Assembly (NCBI GenBank): GCA_937995535.1
Contig: CALKJU010000021.1
Location: 1 to 37,731 of the forward strand
Direction: 5' to 3'
DNA: 37,731 nt
Origin: an uncultured Alphaproteobacteria bacterium
GTDB lineage: Bacteria > Pseudomonadota > Alphaproteobacteria > Geminicoccales > Geminicoccaceae
Shown: positions 8,250 to 16,837 of the stretch, one piece after another
Layout of the letters: every line of letters starts with the position of its first letter
Position numbering within the stretch: position 1 is the stretch's first letter
Program-made: the position numbers and the translations under genes
Notes under the pieces: generated by a model
The model's database searches: none
Told to the model about the DNA's origin: nothing
Seen by the model: only the letters and a program-made list of their open reading frames with translations

Positions 8250-9757
8250 CGCGCAACTCCCTGGTAAAGATCAGTGTAGCTCTCGCGCAGCAGTTTCTTC
8301 TGTACCTTGCCCATGCTGTTGCGCGGCAGCTCGGCAACGAAGAGGACGCGCTTCGGCACCTTGTAGCCGGCGAGGCGCTGCTTGCAGTGAGCGATGACCG
8401 TCGGCTCGTCCGCTGGCTCGCCTCCCGCCGCCAGCCGGACGACCGCGGTCACCGCCTCCCCGAGATCGCGGTGCGGCAGACCGATCACCGCCGATTCGAC
8501 CACTCCGGGCAGTTCGTCGATCACCGCTTCCACCTCGCTCGGATAGACGTTGAGCCCGCCGGAGATGATCAGGTCCTTGGCGCGTCCGACCAGCGTCAGG
8601 TAGCCGTCCGCGGAAAGCTTGCCGAGATCCCCGGTGCGGAACCAGCCGTCGACGAAGTCCTCGCCGCCGCGGCCCTCGCGCCGCCAGTAGCCGGCGAACA
8701 CGTTCGGCCCCCGCACGAGGACCTGGCCGACCGCACCCGCCGGGAGGTCGCGGTCGGCCTCGTCGACGATGCGCACCGCCGAGCCCCTGAACGGCACGCC
8801 CACCGTGCCCGGCCGGCGTTCCCCGTGCAGCGGATTGCCGGTGTGCATGAGGATCTCGCTCATGCCGTAGCGCTCGAGAATCCGGTGCCCGGTGCGGCGC
8901 TCGAAGGCATGCCAGGTCTCCGCGAGCAGGGGCGCCGAGCCGGAGACGAACAGCCGCATGCCACGGCAGGCCTCCCGGTCGAAGCCCGGCTCGTCGAGCA
9001 GCCGCGTGTAGAAGGTCGGCACGCCCATCATCACGGTCGCCCGCGGCAGCAGGCGCAGCACCTCGCCGACGTCGAACCGCGCCAGCCACAGCATCGTGGC
9101 GCCGGCCAAGAGCGCCGTGTGCGCGGCGACGAACAGGCCATGCGCGTGGAAGATCGGCAGGGCGTGCAGCAGCACGTCGCGGTCCGTGATCTCCCAGGCC
9201 TCGACCAGCACGCTGGCATTGCTCGCGAGGTTGGCGTGGCTGAGCGGTGCACCTTTCGGCCGGCCGGTCGTGCCCGAGGTGTAGAGCATCGCCGCGAGGT
9301 CGCCCGGGGTGGCGGCCACAGGCGACGCCTCGACCGCGCTCCGGGCCGCCTCCGGCAGGGAACCGCGGCCGTCGCGATCGAGGGTCAGCACGGCCGGGAT
9401 GCCACGCCCGAAGGTCTCGGCCCAGCGCGGATCGGCGACGTAGATCGCGGGCTCGGCGTCGCCCAGGATGTGCCCGACCTCGGCCGCCTGATAGGCCGGG
9501 TTCATCGGTACGGCGATCACGCCGGCGCGCAGGCAGGCGAGGTAGAGGATCAGCGCCTCCGGCGACTTCTCGACCTGGAAGGCGACCCGATCGCCGGCGC
9601 GCGCACCCCGCTCGCGCAGGACCGTGGCGTAGCGGCCTGCGGTCCGATCGAGGTCGGCGCGCGTGAGGCGGCGTCCGGACGGCAGCTCCAGCGCGGGCCG
9701 CTCCGCCTCGGCGAGCAGGCGCGATCGCAGCATGGCGTAGAACGACGCGTCCGACAT
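8246..9757 (-). CDS. matB: Malonyl-CoA synthetase / AMP-forming acyl-CoA ligase, MatB-like
   Basis: 503-residue adenylate-forming enzyme that would activate malonate (or a methylmalonate-like acid) to its CoA ester with ATP. The P-loop-like motif is YTSGTTGRPKG. LPIFHAHGLFVAAHTALLAGA is very close to the block typical of MatB. GERRPGTVG, the hinge motif SGGLNVYPSEVE and the C-terminal lysine region NSMGKVQKK complete the family pattern. One deviation is RYGMSEILMHTGNP, where MatB proteins usually have T-E-x-x-M-x-T-S-N-P. It is translationally coupled to the gamma carbonic anhydrase and diverges from fabI across 108 bp. That placement suggests supply of malonyl-CoA to fatty acid synthesis, which is inference. 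No clear Shine-Dalgarno is seen before this start. Confidence 0.82.
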   Translation of the reverse strand: MSDASFYAMLRSRLLAEAERPALELPSGRRLTRADLDRTAGRYATVLRERGARAGDRVAFQVEKSPEALILYLACLRAGVIAVPMNPAYQAAEVGHILGDAEPAIYVADPRWAETFGRGIPAVLTLDRDGRGSLPEAARSAVEASPVAATPGDLAAMLYTSGTTGRPKGAPLSHANLASNASVLVEAWEITDRDVLLHALPIFHAHGLFVAAHTALLAGATMLWLARFDVGEVLRLLPRATVMMGVPTFYTRLLDEPGFDREACRGMRLFVSGSAPLLAETWHAFERRTGHRILERYGMSEILMHTGNPLHGERRPGTVGVPFRGSAVRIVDEADRDLPAGAVGQVLVRGPNVFAGYWRREGRGGEDFVDGWFRTGDLGKLSADGYLTLVGRAKDLIISGGLNVYPSEVEAVIDELPGVVESAVIGLPHRDLGEAVTAVVRLAAGGEPADEPTVIAHCKQRLAGYKVPKRVLFVAELPRNSMGKVQKKLLRESYTDLYQGVAR

Positions 9758-9865
9758 GGACGCGGTGTCGAGCCGAGCGGAAAGCTTGTCAACCGCAACG
9801 CCGGCGCTCTTCCGCGTCAGGGGTGTGACGGCTAGGTTCGCGCCGCCTCAGCTCGGGAGCACCGG

Positions 9866-10684
9866 ATGTCGATCACCACCGTCACACCGCTGATGGCGGG
9901 CAAGCGTGGCCTGATCATGGGGATCGCCAACGAGCGCTCGCTGGCCTGGGGGATCGCCAAAGCCGTACGGGCGCAGGGTGCCGAGCTCGCCGTGACCTAT
10001 CAGGGCGAGGCGCTGATGAAGCGGGTCGTGCCGCTGGCAGAGCAGCTCGATGCACCGATCGTCCTTCCCGCCGACGTCACCGACGAGGCCAGCCTGGATG
10101 CGCTCTTCGCCGCCATCGGGACGCGCTGGGGGCGCCTCGACTTCGTCGTCCACGCCATCGGCTTCACCGACAAGGAGGCGCTGCGCGGGCGCTATCTCGA
10201 GGTCACCGCCGAGACCTTCGCCCGTACCATGCACATTTCGGTCTACTCGTTCACCGATCTCGCCCGCCGGGCGGAGCCGCTGATGGCCGCGGGCGGTGCG
10301 TTGCTCACCCTCACCTATCTCGGCGCCGAGCGGGTGACCCCGCACTACAACGTCATGGGCGTCGCCAAGGCCGCGCTCGAGGCGAGCGTGCGCTACCTCG
10401 CGGTCGATCTCGGCGGGCAGAAGATCCGCGTCAACGCGATCTCCGCCGGACCGGTGAAGACGCTGGCGGCCAGCGGCATCGGCGACTTCCGCTACATTCT
10501 CAAGTGGAACGAGTACAACTCGCCGCTCAAGCGCAACACCACCATCGAGGACGTCGGCGGCGCCGCGGTCTACCTCCTGTCCGATCTCGGCGCCGGCACC
10601 ACCGGCGAGGTGCTGCATGTCGATTCCGGCTATCACGTCGTCGGCATGAAGGCGGTCGACGCCCCCGACATCGCCGTGGTGTGA
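9866..10684 (+). CDS. fabI: Enoyl-[acyl-carrier-protein] reductase (NADH), FabI
   Basis: 272-residue short-chain dehydrogenase that catalyses the last reduction of each fatty acid elongation round and is the target of triclosan. The cofactor site is GIANERSLAWGIA (19-31), the FabI form of the glycine-rich loop. Catalytic residues are Y151 (TYLGAE), Y161 and K168 (YNVMGVAK), matching Tyr146, Tyr156 and Lys163 of E. coli FabI. The block VNAISAGPVKTLAASGI is typical. ATG 9866 has GGGAG 6 bases upstream. A -10-like TAGGTT occurs at 9833-9838, without a good -35. In alphaproteobacteria fabI often lies close to aroC, as it does here. Confidence 0.96.
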   Translation: MSITTVTPLMAGKRGLIMGIANERSLAWGIAKAVRAQGAELAVTYQGEALMKRVVPLAEQLDAPIVLPADVTDEASLDALFAAIGTRWGRLDFVVHAIGFTDKEALRGRYLEVTAETFARTMHISVYSFTDLARRAEPLMAAGGALLTLTYLGAERVTPHYNVMGVAKAALEASVRYLAVDLGGQKIRVNAISAGPVKTLAASGIGDFRYILKWNEYNSPLKRNTTIEDVGGAAVYLLSDLGAGTTGEVLHVDSGYHVVGMKAVDAPDIAVV

Positions 10685-10779
10685 GGGGCGACGCCAGGGA
10701 CCGCTCCGCGCCGCGGCCCGTCTGTCATGCATGCGCGCGGCGCGTCAGGTAGAATGCCGACACCAGTGGACGACCGATC

Positions 10780-11133
10780 ATGGCAGCCGAAGTTCCGATC
10801 GCCGCGGAAGAAGACCTGTTCGAGATGGCGAACCTGTCGCCGACCCTGACCGGGCTGCCGATGGTGGTCTGGATCTACGAGCGCGGGCGCAGCCGTCACG
10901 ACGTGCGTGTCAAGGTGTCCCTGGTCCATGGCCGTTCTGCGCATCCGGACCGAGCCTGCTCGGTGGCGCTGCGCCCGACGATCCCGGTCGTTTCTGGGCC
11001 CGATCTTCCACCGGAGGATCTTGCTGCTGTGCGCCGCTGGATCGAGCTGAACCGAGATGTGAAACTGGCTTACTGGCACGGCGACCTGCTGACGGACGAA
11101 GCGATCGCGCGTCTCCGACCGATCTCGCCCTGA
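10780..11133 (+). CDS. Small conserved-looking protein of unknown function upstream of aroC
   Basis: 117-residue acidic/basic mixed protein with no signal peptide or membrane segment and no motif I can assign. The segment from residue 16 (MANLSPTLTGLPMVVWIYERG) to the end (WIELNRDVKLAYWHGDLLTDEAIARLRPI) looks like one compact alpha/beta domain. The C-terminal helix pair WIELNRDVKLAYW resembles a motif I recall in small alphaproteobacterial hypothetical proteins. ATG 10780 has only a weak ribosome site. ATG 10825 (residue 16) may be the true start, giving 102 residues. Its TGA is followed directly by the ATG of aroC, so the two are co-translated. A -10-like TAGAAT is at 10750-10755. Confidence 0.7.
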   Translation: MAAEVPIAAEEDLFEMANLSPTLTGLPMVVWIYERGRSRHDVRVKVSLVHGRSAHPDRACSVALRPTIPVVSGPDLPPEDLAAVRRWIELNRDVKLAYWHGDLLTDEAIARLRPISP

Positions 11134-12219
11134 ATGGCCGGCAACTCCTTCGGTACGCTGTTCCGCTTCACGACCTGGGGGGAAAGCCACGGGGCGGCGA
11201 TCGGCTGCGTCGTCGACGGCTGTCCGCCGCGCATTCCCCTGAGCGAGGCCGACATCCAGCCCTGGCTCGACCGGCGGCGGCCGGGGCAGTCGCGCTTCAC
11301 GACCCAGCGCCAGGAGCCGGACCGGGTCAAGATCCTCTCCGGCACCTTCGAGGGCCTGACCACCGGCACACCGATCTCGCTGATCATCCGCAACGAGGAT
11401 CAGCGCTCGAAGGACTATGGCGAGATCAAGGACGCCTACCGTCCCGGCCACGCCGACATCACCTACGATCTGAAATACGGCATCCGCGACTATCGCGGCG
11501 GCGGGCGGGCCAGCGCGCGCGAGACGGCGATGCGCGTGGCGGCCGGGGCGATCGCCCGTCTCGTCCTCGGCGAGAAGGTGAAGATTCAAGGCTATCTGGT
11601 TCAGATGGGAGCTGATTCCATCGACCGCCTGCGCTTCGACGCGGGCGAGATCGAGCGCAATCCCTTCTGGTGTCCCGATGCCGTGGCCGCGGCGCGCTGG
11701 GAGGCACAGCTCATGGCGGTGCGCAAGGCCGGCTCGTCGGTGGGCGCGGTGCTCGAAGTGGTGGCGAGCGGCGTCCCGGCCGGCCTCGGCGAGCCGGTCT
11801 ACGACAAGCTCGACGCCGATCTCGCCCGGGCGATGATGTCGATCAACGCGGTGAAGGGGGTGGAGATCGGCGCGGGTTTCGCCGCGGCGGCGCTGTCGGG
11901 CGAGGCCAACGCGGACGAGATCCGCATCGGCAACGACGGGCCGCGCTTCCTCTCCAACAACGCCGGCGGGATCCTCGGCGGGATCAGCACCGGGCAGGAC
12001 ATCGTCGTCCGCTGCGCGGTCAAGCCGACGAGCTCGATCCTGACACCCCGGCGCACCATCGACCGCCACGGCAACGAGACCGAGATCGTCACCCGCGGCC
12101 GGCACGATCCCTGCGTCGGCATCCGCGCCGTGCCGGTCGCCGAGGCGATGATGGCCTGCGTCCTCGCCGATCACCTGCTGCGCCACCGCGCGCTGGTCGG
12201 CCCTCCGATCGCCCGTTGA
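11134..12219 (+). CDS. aroC: Chorismate synthase
   Basis: 361-residue flavin-dependent enzyme converting 5-enolpyruvylshikimate-3-phosphate to chorismate, the last common step to aromatic amino acids, folate and quinones. The chorismate synthase signatures are complete: GESHG (16-20), RPGHAD (103-108), [11 protein letters not shown] (121-131), the [17 protein letters not shown] block, and [12 protein letters not shown] near the C-terminus. The length matches the family. The start ATG at 11134 directly follows the stop of the small upstream gene, with no spacer. Its own TGA overlaps the TTG start of the next gene. It therefore sits in the middle of a three-gene coupled unit. Confidence 0.97.
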   Translation: MAGNSFGTLFRFTTWGESHGAAIGCVVDGCPPRIPLSEADIQPWLDRRRPGQSRFTTQRQEPDRVKILSGTFEGLTTGTPISLIIRNEDQRSKDYGEIKDAYRPGHADITYDLKYGIRDYRGGGRASARETAMRVAAGAIARLVLGEKVKIQGYLVQMGADSIDRLRFDAGEIERNPFWCPDAVAAARWEAQLMAVRKAGSSVGAVLEVVASGVPAGLGEPVYDKLDADLARAMMSINAVKGVEIGAGFAAAALSGEANADEIRIGNDGPRFLSNNAGGILGGISTGQDIVVRCAVKPTSSILTPRRTIDRHGNETEIVTRGRHDPCVGIRAVPVAEAMMACVLADHLLRHRALVGPPIAR

Positions 12220-13289
12220 CCGAGACCGACGGCTCTTCCCCCGGGGGCCTCGTCGTCTGCGGCGCCGGGGCGATCGGGGCCGCGACCGCCTGGTTCCTCG
12301 CCGGGCGCGGCGTACAGGTCACGGTGGTCGAGCGGCACGAGCCGGCCGGTGCCGCTTCCGGGAAGTCCGGCGGGTTTCTCGCCGCGGACTGGTGCGACGG
12401 CACGCCTCTCCAGGCGCTGGCACGGCGGAGCTTCGCGCTGCACGCGGAATTGCCGGGCAGGGTCGGCCGTGACTGGGGCTATCGCCGGGTCGACACGCTC
12501 GCGGTGGGGCCCGGCCGCCGCACCGGGCACGAGCCCGCCTGGCTGGGCCCGGGGTTCGCCACGCTCGGCGTGCTCGGGGACCGGGGATCGACCGCGCAGG
12601 TCGACCCGGCCGCGTTCACCCGCGCCCTGCTCGGCGCGGCGCTCGCGCTCGGCGCGCGCCTGGTGGCGGGCAGGGTCGAGGGCCTGCTGCGTGGCGGCGA
12701 CCGGCTGGAGGCGGTGATCGTCGACGGCCGACCGCTTCGCGCCGACGCGGTGGTCCTCGCGCTCGGACCCTGGACGCACTTGGCCAGCGGATGGCTGCCG
12801 CTGCCGCGCGTCGGCGCGCTCGCCGGCCACAGCCTGCTGTTCCGGCCGACCGTCCCACTGGGCGCGCAGGCGTTGTTCGTGAGCGACGGCAGCGGCGACA
12901 CCCCGGAGCTGTTCCCTCGCGCCGACGGCACCGTCTATCTCTGCGGTCGCTCGACGATGACGCCGCTTCCCGACGACCCGGCCGCCGTCCGTCCCGACCC
13001 ACGGGCGATCGCCGAGCTGCGCGCTCTGGCCCCGAGGCTGGCGCCGGCGCTGGCCGACGCGCCGCTGCTGGCGGCGCAGGTCTGCCACCGCCCGGTCACC
13101 GCCGACCACCTGCCGCTGATCGGCCCCGTCCCCGGGCGGCGCAACGCCTATGTCGCGACCGGGCACGGACCCTGGGGGATCCTCAACGCGCCGGCGACCG
13201 GGGAGGCGCTCGCCGAGCTGATCCTCGACGGCACGCCACGCCATGTGGACCTGCGCCCGTTCGACCCGGCGCGCCTCGCGGCCGCCTGA
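12216..13289 (+). CDS. FAD-dependent amino-acid-oxidase-like oxidoreductase (TDA3-like)
   Basis: 357-residue DAO-fold flavoenzyme. The Rossmann motif GAGAIG is at 16-21, with the ribose-binding Glu at about 39 (VVER). The block [20 protein letters not shown] (47-66) resembles the marker of the yeast/plant TDA3 (SPAC1F5.03c) family rather than glycine oxidase or sarcosine oxidase. The C-terminal flavin contact [17 protein letters not shown] and the [22 protein letters not shown] block are present. TTG 12216 is taken as start because it overlaps the aroC stop as TTGA and there is no ATG or GTG between it and the GAGAIG motif. The substrate is unknown. The tight coupling to chorismate synthase is unexplained. 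Confidence 0.85.
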   Translation: MTETDGSSPGGLVVCGAGAIGAATAWFLAGRGVQVTVVERHEPAGAASGKSGGFLAADWCDGTPLQALARRSFALHAELPGRVGRDWGYRRVDTLAVGPGRRTGHEPAWLGPGFATLGVLGDRGSTAQVDPAAFTRALLGAALALGARLVAGRVEGLLRGGDRLEAVIVDGRPLRADAVVLALGPWTHLASGWLPLPRVGALAGHSLLFRPTVPLGAQALFVSDGSGDTPELFPRADGTVYLCGRSTMTPLPDDPAAVRPDPRAIAELRALAPRLAPALADAPLLAAQVCHRPVTADHLPLIGPVPGRRNAYVATGHGPWGILNAPATGEALAELILDGTPRHVDLRPFDPARLAAA

Positions 13290-13293
13290 CGGG

Positions 13294-13935
13294 TCAGAAA
13301 CCGCGCATCCGCAGACGGTACTCGTCCTCGATGCCGTCGGGCCCGTCGATGGCGCAGCCGAGATCGTGCAGGATGCCGTCGAGCAGGCGATAGACCCAGC
13401 CGTGGACGGTGAGCCGGCGCCCCTGCGCCCAGGCGGCCTGGGCGATCGGCGTGCGAGCCACGTTGAGCACCTGCGCCCGGACGTTGAGCTCGACGAGCAG
13501 GTCCTCGCGGGCCGCCGGATCGGTCAGCGCCGCGAGCCGCTCGCGGTAGCGGGCATGGACGTCGCGCAGGTGGCGCAGCCAGTTGTCGACGAGCCCGAGT
13601 GGCTTGTCGCCGAGCGCGGCGCGGACCCCGCCGCAGCCGTAATGGCCGGTGACGATGACGTGCTCGACGCGCAGGAACTCGACCGCGAACTGCAGCACCG
13701 AGAGGAAGTTGAGATCGCTGTGGACGGCGAGGTTGGCGACATTGCGGTGCACGAACACCTCGCCCGGATCGAGACCCAGGATCTCGTTCGCCGGCACGCG
13801 CGAATCCGAGCAGCCGAGCCAGAGATAGCGGGGCGCCTGCTGCCGCGACAGCCGCAGGAAGAAGTCGGGCTGCGCCTCGACCCGGCGCCGGGCCCAGTCG
13901 CGGTTGCGGTCGAGCAGCTCGGCGAGGTCGTCCAT
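13294..13935 (-). CDS. can: Beta-class carbonic anhydrase
   Basis: 213-residue zinc enzyme interconverting CO2 and bicarbonate. The ligands are clear: C42, D44 and R46 in CSDSRVPANEI, then H98 and C101 in GHYGCGG. VFVHRNVANLAV (60-71) is also conserved. The protein matches E. coli Can/CynT in length. ATG 13935-13933 is preceded by AGGGGAAGGGGC on the minus strand, a strong ribosome site. Longer in-frame extensions upstream would overlap the divergent hydrolase gene and lack a family match. It converges with the FAD oxidoreductase gene, leaving 4 bp between the two stops. A weak TTGCCC, 17 bp spacer and TAACCG lie upstream on the minus strand and may be its promoter. Confidence 0.95.
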   Translation of the reverse strand: MDDLAELLDRNRDWARRRVEAQPDFFLRLSRQQAPRYLWLGCSDSRVPANEILGLDPGEVFVHRNVANLAVHSDLNFLSVLQFAVEFLRVEHVIVTGHYGCGGVRAALGDKPLGLVDNWLRHLRDVHARYRERLAALTDPAAREDLLVELNVRAQVLNVARTPIAQAAWAQGRRLTVHGWVYRLLDGILHDLGCAIDGPDGIEDEYRLRMRGF

Positions 13936-14061
13936 GCCCCTTCCCCTACGGCTGCGGTGGGCTTCGGTTAGCGTCGCGAGCCGCCGCGGGCAACGCCGCC
14001 CCGCCGGTTGACACAGGGCTAGCCGCCTCCGACTGTCCGCGCCGCGAAGGCGGGAGGCGGC

Positions 14062-14904
14062 ATGAAGCTCTATCGCGACTTCACGACCCAGGAGGAGATC
14101 GACGCGCAGTACAACCCGACGGCGGCGGTGCCGGAGGCGCCGGCGATCATCGAGGGCTGGGTCGCGCGGAGCGCCCGGGCCCGGGCGGCGCCGGGCTGCC
14201 GGCTGGGGGTGCGGTTCGGGCCGACGCGCGAGGAATATCTCGACGTCTTCCCGGCCGGCCAGGGGGCGCCGGTCCATGTCTTCATCCACGGCGGCTACTG
14301 GCGGCGGTTCAGCGCGCGCGAGCACAGCTTCGTGGCGCCGGCGCTCAATGCCGCCGGCCTCGCGGTCGTCGTCGTCAACTACGCGCTGTGCCCGGTGGTC
14401 ACGATCGACGAGATCGTGCGCCAGGTGCGCGCGGCGATCGTCTGGACCCACGCCAACGCGGCGAGCTTCGGCGGTGATCCGCGGCGGATCAGCGTCTCCG
14501 GCCACTCCGCCGGCGGGCACCTGACCGCGATGGCGCTGAGCACCGACTGGCCGGGCTACTACGACCTGCCGGAGGATCTCGTCCGCGGTGGCGTGGCGAT
14601 CTCCGGTCTGTTCGATCTCGCGCCGTTCCCCTTCAGCTACTTGCAGCCGGCGTTGCAGCTCGACTGGGCGCAGGTCCACCGTAACAGCCCGATCCGCCAC
14701 GTCCCGGCGGCCGGCCCGTCCCTCGTGGCGGCCGTCGGCGGCGACGAATCGGACGAGTTCCGTCGCCAGTCGCAGGAGTACGCGGCGCTGCGCCCGGGCT
14801 GCCGCTACCTCGAGATCGCCGGCAAGAACCACTTCACCGTGCTCGAGGAGCTGGAGCGCCCGGAGAGCGTTCTGTTCCGCGCCGTCCTGGACGTCGCGCG
14901 ATGA
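14062..14904 (+). CDS. Alpha/beta hydrolase, HGGYW esterase (kynurenine formamidase-like)
   Basis: 280-residue serine hydrolase of the esterase/arylformamidase group. The oxyanion motif HGGYW is at 76-80 and the nucleophile is S149 in GHSAGGH (147-153). The acid is probably D228 or E229 in GGDESDEF, and the base is H257 in GKNHFTVLE. The HGGYW form is typical of bacterial arylformamidase-like enzymes, but no kynurenine pathway gene is nearby, so the substrate is open. ATG 14062 has GGGAGG 4 bases upstream. It overlaps the YdjC-type gene by 4 bases (ATGA), so the two form a coupled pair in front of a sugar importer. An N- or O-acyl sugar substrate is a reasonable inference. A TTGACA at 14008-14013 could be a -35, but no good -10 follows. 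Confidence 0.85.
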   Translation: MKLYRDFTTQEEIDAQYNPTAAVPEAPAIIEGWVARSARARAAPGCRLGVRFGPTREEYLDVFPAGQGAPVHVFIHGGYWRRFSAREHSFVAPALNAAGLAVVVVNYALCPVVTIDEIVRQVRAAIVWTHANAASFGGDPRRISVSGHSAGGHLTAMALSTDWPGYYDLPEDLVRGGVAISGLFDLAPFPFSYLQPALQLDWAQVHRNSPIRHVPAAGPSLVAAVGGDESDEFRRQSQEYAALRPGCRYLEIAGKNHFTVLEELERPESVLFRAVLDVAR

Positions 14905-15776
14905 GCCTCGCCGGAAAGCTGGGCCTGCCCGAGGACGCCAGGATCGTCGTCGGGCATCAGGACGACATCGGCATGTGCCACGGGGCCAACATGGCCTTTC
15001 TCGACCTCGTCGGGCGTGGCGTCATCACCTCCGCCTCGGTGATGGTGCCGTGCCCTTGGTTCCTCGAGGTGGCGGAGATGGCCGCCGCGCGGCCCGAGCT
15101 CGACATCGGCATCCATCTGACGCTGACCAGCGAGCGGCGCACCTATCGCTGGCGACCGCTCACCGGGGTCAGCGGGGCCGGCGGTCTGGTCGACGGCGAC
15201 GGCTACTTCTGGCGCAGCGCCGCGGAGGTCCGAGCGCACGCCCATCCCGGGGCGGTCGAGGCGGAGCTGCGCGCGCAGATCGAGGCGGCGCGGCGGGCCG
15301 GCATCCGCGCCACGCATCTCGACTGCCACATGGGCACCGCCTTCGCGCCCGAGTTCATCGACATCTATCTGCGCCTCGGCGAGGAGTTCGACCTGCCCGT
15401 GCTCTACACGCGCTTCTGGAACGGCGACGCGGCCAAGGCGGCGAACGCACGCGAGGCCGAGGTCCTGGAACGGAGCGTTCGCCGGCTGGAGGCCCGCGGC
15501 AACCCGATCTTCGCCGAGGGCATCGAGACGCCCTGGGTACCGCACGACGGCCACCGCGCAGTCTACGAGGCGATCGTCGATCGCATCCCATCGGGCCTGA
15601 CCTTCCTCTCGCTGCACCCCAACCGGCCCGGCGACATCGAGGCGATCGACCCGGAGAAGGCGCACTGCCGTATCGACGAGTGGCGGCTGTTCCAGGACCC
15701 GGCCTTCACCGCCCGCCTGCGCGCGCGCGATCTCCACCTGATCGGCTTTCGCGAGATCGCCGCGGCCATGCATTGA
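14901..15776 (+). CDS. YdjC/ChbG/HpnK-type carbohydrate deacetylase
   Basis: 291-residue metal-dependent deacetylase of the YdjC family, which removes acetyl groups from N-acetylated amino sugars such as chitobiose units (ChbG) or acts in hopanoid tailoring (HpnK). Family marks: HQDDIGMCHGAN (19-30, with the metal Asp pair), GIHLTLT (70-76) and THLDCHMG (138-145, His ligands). SLHPNRPGD near the C-terminus is also typical. No signal peptide, so it acts in the cytoplasm. It is translationally coupled to the preceding esterase. It is followed 62 bp later by a sugar ABC importer with its own promoter-like sequence. This suggests uptake and deacylation of a modified sugar, which is inference. Confidence 0.88.
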   Translation: MSLAGKLGLPEDARIVVGHQDDIGMCHGANMAFLDLVGRGVITSASVMVPCPWFLEVAEMAAARPELDIGIHLTLTSERRTYRWRPLTGVSGAGGLVDGDGYFWRSAAEVRAHAHPGAVEAELRAQIEAARRAGIRATHLDCHMGTAFAPEFIDIYLRLGEEFDLPVLYTRFWNGDAAKAANAREAEVLERSVRRLEARGNPIFAEGIETPWVPHDGHRAVYEAIVDRIPSGLTFLSLHPNRPGDIEAIDPEKAHCRIDEWRLFQDPAFTARLRARDLHLIGFREIAAAMH

Positions 15777-15801
15777 ACGCAGCCCTGCCCTGCCCTAGGC
15801 T
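15773..15801 (+). promoter_or_regulatory. Candidate sigma-70-type promoter of the sugar importer operon
   Basis: TTGAAC (15773-15778), a 17 bp spacer, then TAGGCT (15796-15801), about 38 bases before the binding-protein start. The -35 overlaps the stop codon of the YdjC-type gene. The match to consensus is partial (4 of 6 and 3 of 6), but the spacing is ideal and similar CTAG-containing -10 boxes recur in this window. Confidence 0.4.
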
Positions 15802-15838
15802 CGCGCCACAACGTGGAACCCAGGGGGGTAACGTTCTT

Positions 15839-16777
15839 ATGCGCAAGCTTGCATCTGTTCTGGGCGCCGCGGCGCTCGGCGTCGCCCTCTCCGCGGCCGC
15901 CTCGGCCCAGGAGCAGATCCGCATCGTCATGGTCACCCACGGCCAGGCCGCCTCCGGCTTCTGGTCGGTGGCCAAGAAGGGTGCCGACGACGCCGACGCC
16001 GACCTCGCCGACACGGTGGTGGAGTACCGCTCCCCCGAGACCTTCGACATGGTGACGATGGCCCAGCTCATCGAGGCGGCCGTCGCCAGCAAGCCCGACG
16101 GCCTCGCCGTCTCGATCCCCGATGCCGACGCGCTGGGCGCCGCCATCAAGGGTGCCGTCGCCGCCGGTATCCCGGTGGTCTCGCTCAACTCCGGCAGCGA
16201 CGTCGCGCGCGATCTCGGGGTCATGGTCCATGTCGGCCAGACCGAGTTCGAGGCTGGCGAGGGCGGCGGCGAGAAGATGAAGGCGCTGGGCGTGACCAAG
16301 GCCGCCTGCCTCAACCAGGAGGTTGGCAACGTCGCACTCGACCTGCGCTGCGAGGGCTTCGAGAAGGGCCTCGGCGTGAAGCCGGACATCATCGCCACCT
16401 CGATCGACCCGACCGAGGTCAAGAACGCGGTCACCGCCTACCTGACGAAGAATCCGGACGCGCAGGCGATCTTCATCCTCGGCTCGGATCCGGCCATGCC
16501 CGCGGTCGAGGCGGTCGAGGGCATGGGTCTGATCGGCAAGGTGAAGCTCGCCACCTTCGATCTCAGCGAGGGCATCCTCGAGGCGGTGCGCGACGGCAAG
16601 ATGGAGTTCGCCATCGACCAGCAGCAGTACCTGCAGGGCTACCTGCCGGTGGTGCTGCTCCGGCTGTACAAGAAGTTCGGCCTCATGCCGGGCGCCGACG
16701 TGCTCACCGGCCCGGGCTTCGTGACCAAGGACAACGCCGCCGACGTGATCGCCTGGAGCGCGGCCGGCTATCGCTGA
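15839..16777 (+). CDS. Sugar ABC transporter periplasmic binding protein (FrcB-like)
   Basis: 312-residue type I periplasmic binding protein of the ribose/fructose/xylose (LacI-fold) group. The signal peptide MRKLASVLGAAALGVALSAAASA is followed by cleavage before QEQ. The mature protein starts with IRIVMVTHGQAASGFWSVAKKGADDA, the standard first beta-strand and helix. PDGLAVSIPDADAL and FDLSEGILEAVRDGKMEFAIDQQQYLQGY follow. ATG 15839 has AGGGGGG about 10 bases upstream. The gene order binding protein, permease, single-domain ATPase is that of rhizobial frcBCA. The sugar itself cannot be decided from the sequence; fructose, ribose, inositol or a deacetylated amino sugar are all possible. Confidence 0.9.
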   Translation: MRKLASVLGAAALGVALSAAASAQEQIRIVMVTHGQAASGFWSVAKKGADDADADLADTVVEYRSPETFDMVTMAQLIEAAVASKPDGLAVSIPDADALGAAIKGAVAAGIPVVSLNSGSDVARDLGVMVHVGQTEFEAGEGGGEKMKALGVTKAACLNQEVGNVALDLRCEGFEKGLGVKPDIIATSIDPTEVKNAVTAYLTKNPDAQAIFILGSDPAMPAVEAVEGMGLIGKVKLATFDLSEGILEAVRDGKMEFAIDQQQYLQGYLPVVLLRLYKKFGLMPGADVLTGPGFVTKDNAADVIAWSAAGYR

Positions 16778-16784
16778 GCCCGGC

Positions 16785-16811
16785 GCGGCCGGCGGCGATG
16801 CCGCCGGCCGC
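16785..16811 (+). terminator. Strong GC-only hairpin between binding-protein and permease genes
   Basis: A perfect 12-bp stem: GCGGCCGGCGGC (16785-16796), loop GAT, then GCCGCCGGCCGC (16800-16811). It lies 7 bases after the binding-protein stop. No T-tract follows. In ABC operons such a hairpin usually stabilises the upstream mRNA or causes partial termination, giving more binding protein than permease. Confidence 0.6.
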
Positions 16812-16837
16812 CAGCGCCGTCCGCCGGAGATCCCGCC

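Noticed and set aside
13286..13299. Inverted repeat CTGA-CGGG-TCAG between the convergent stops
   Set aside because: It is formed by the two facing stop codons and has only 4 bp; too short to call a terminator.
14008..14036. Promoter with TTGACA before the HGGYW esterase
   Set aside because: The -35 is perfect, but the hexamer at 17 bp (GACTGT) is poor and the TAGCCG is far too close, so it is only mentioned with the gene.
14062..14904. Kynurenine formamidase (kynB) assignment
   Set aside because: The HGGYW motif is shared with other esterases and there are no kynureninase or tryptophan dioxygenase genes nearby.
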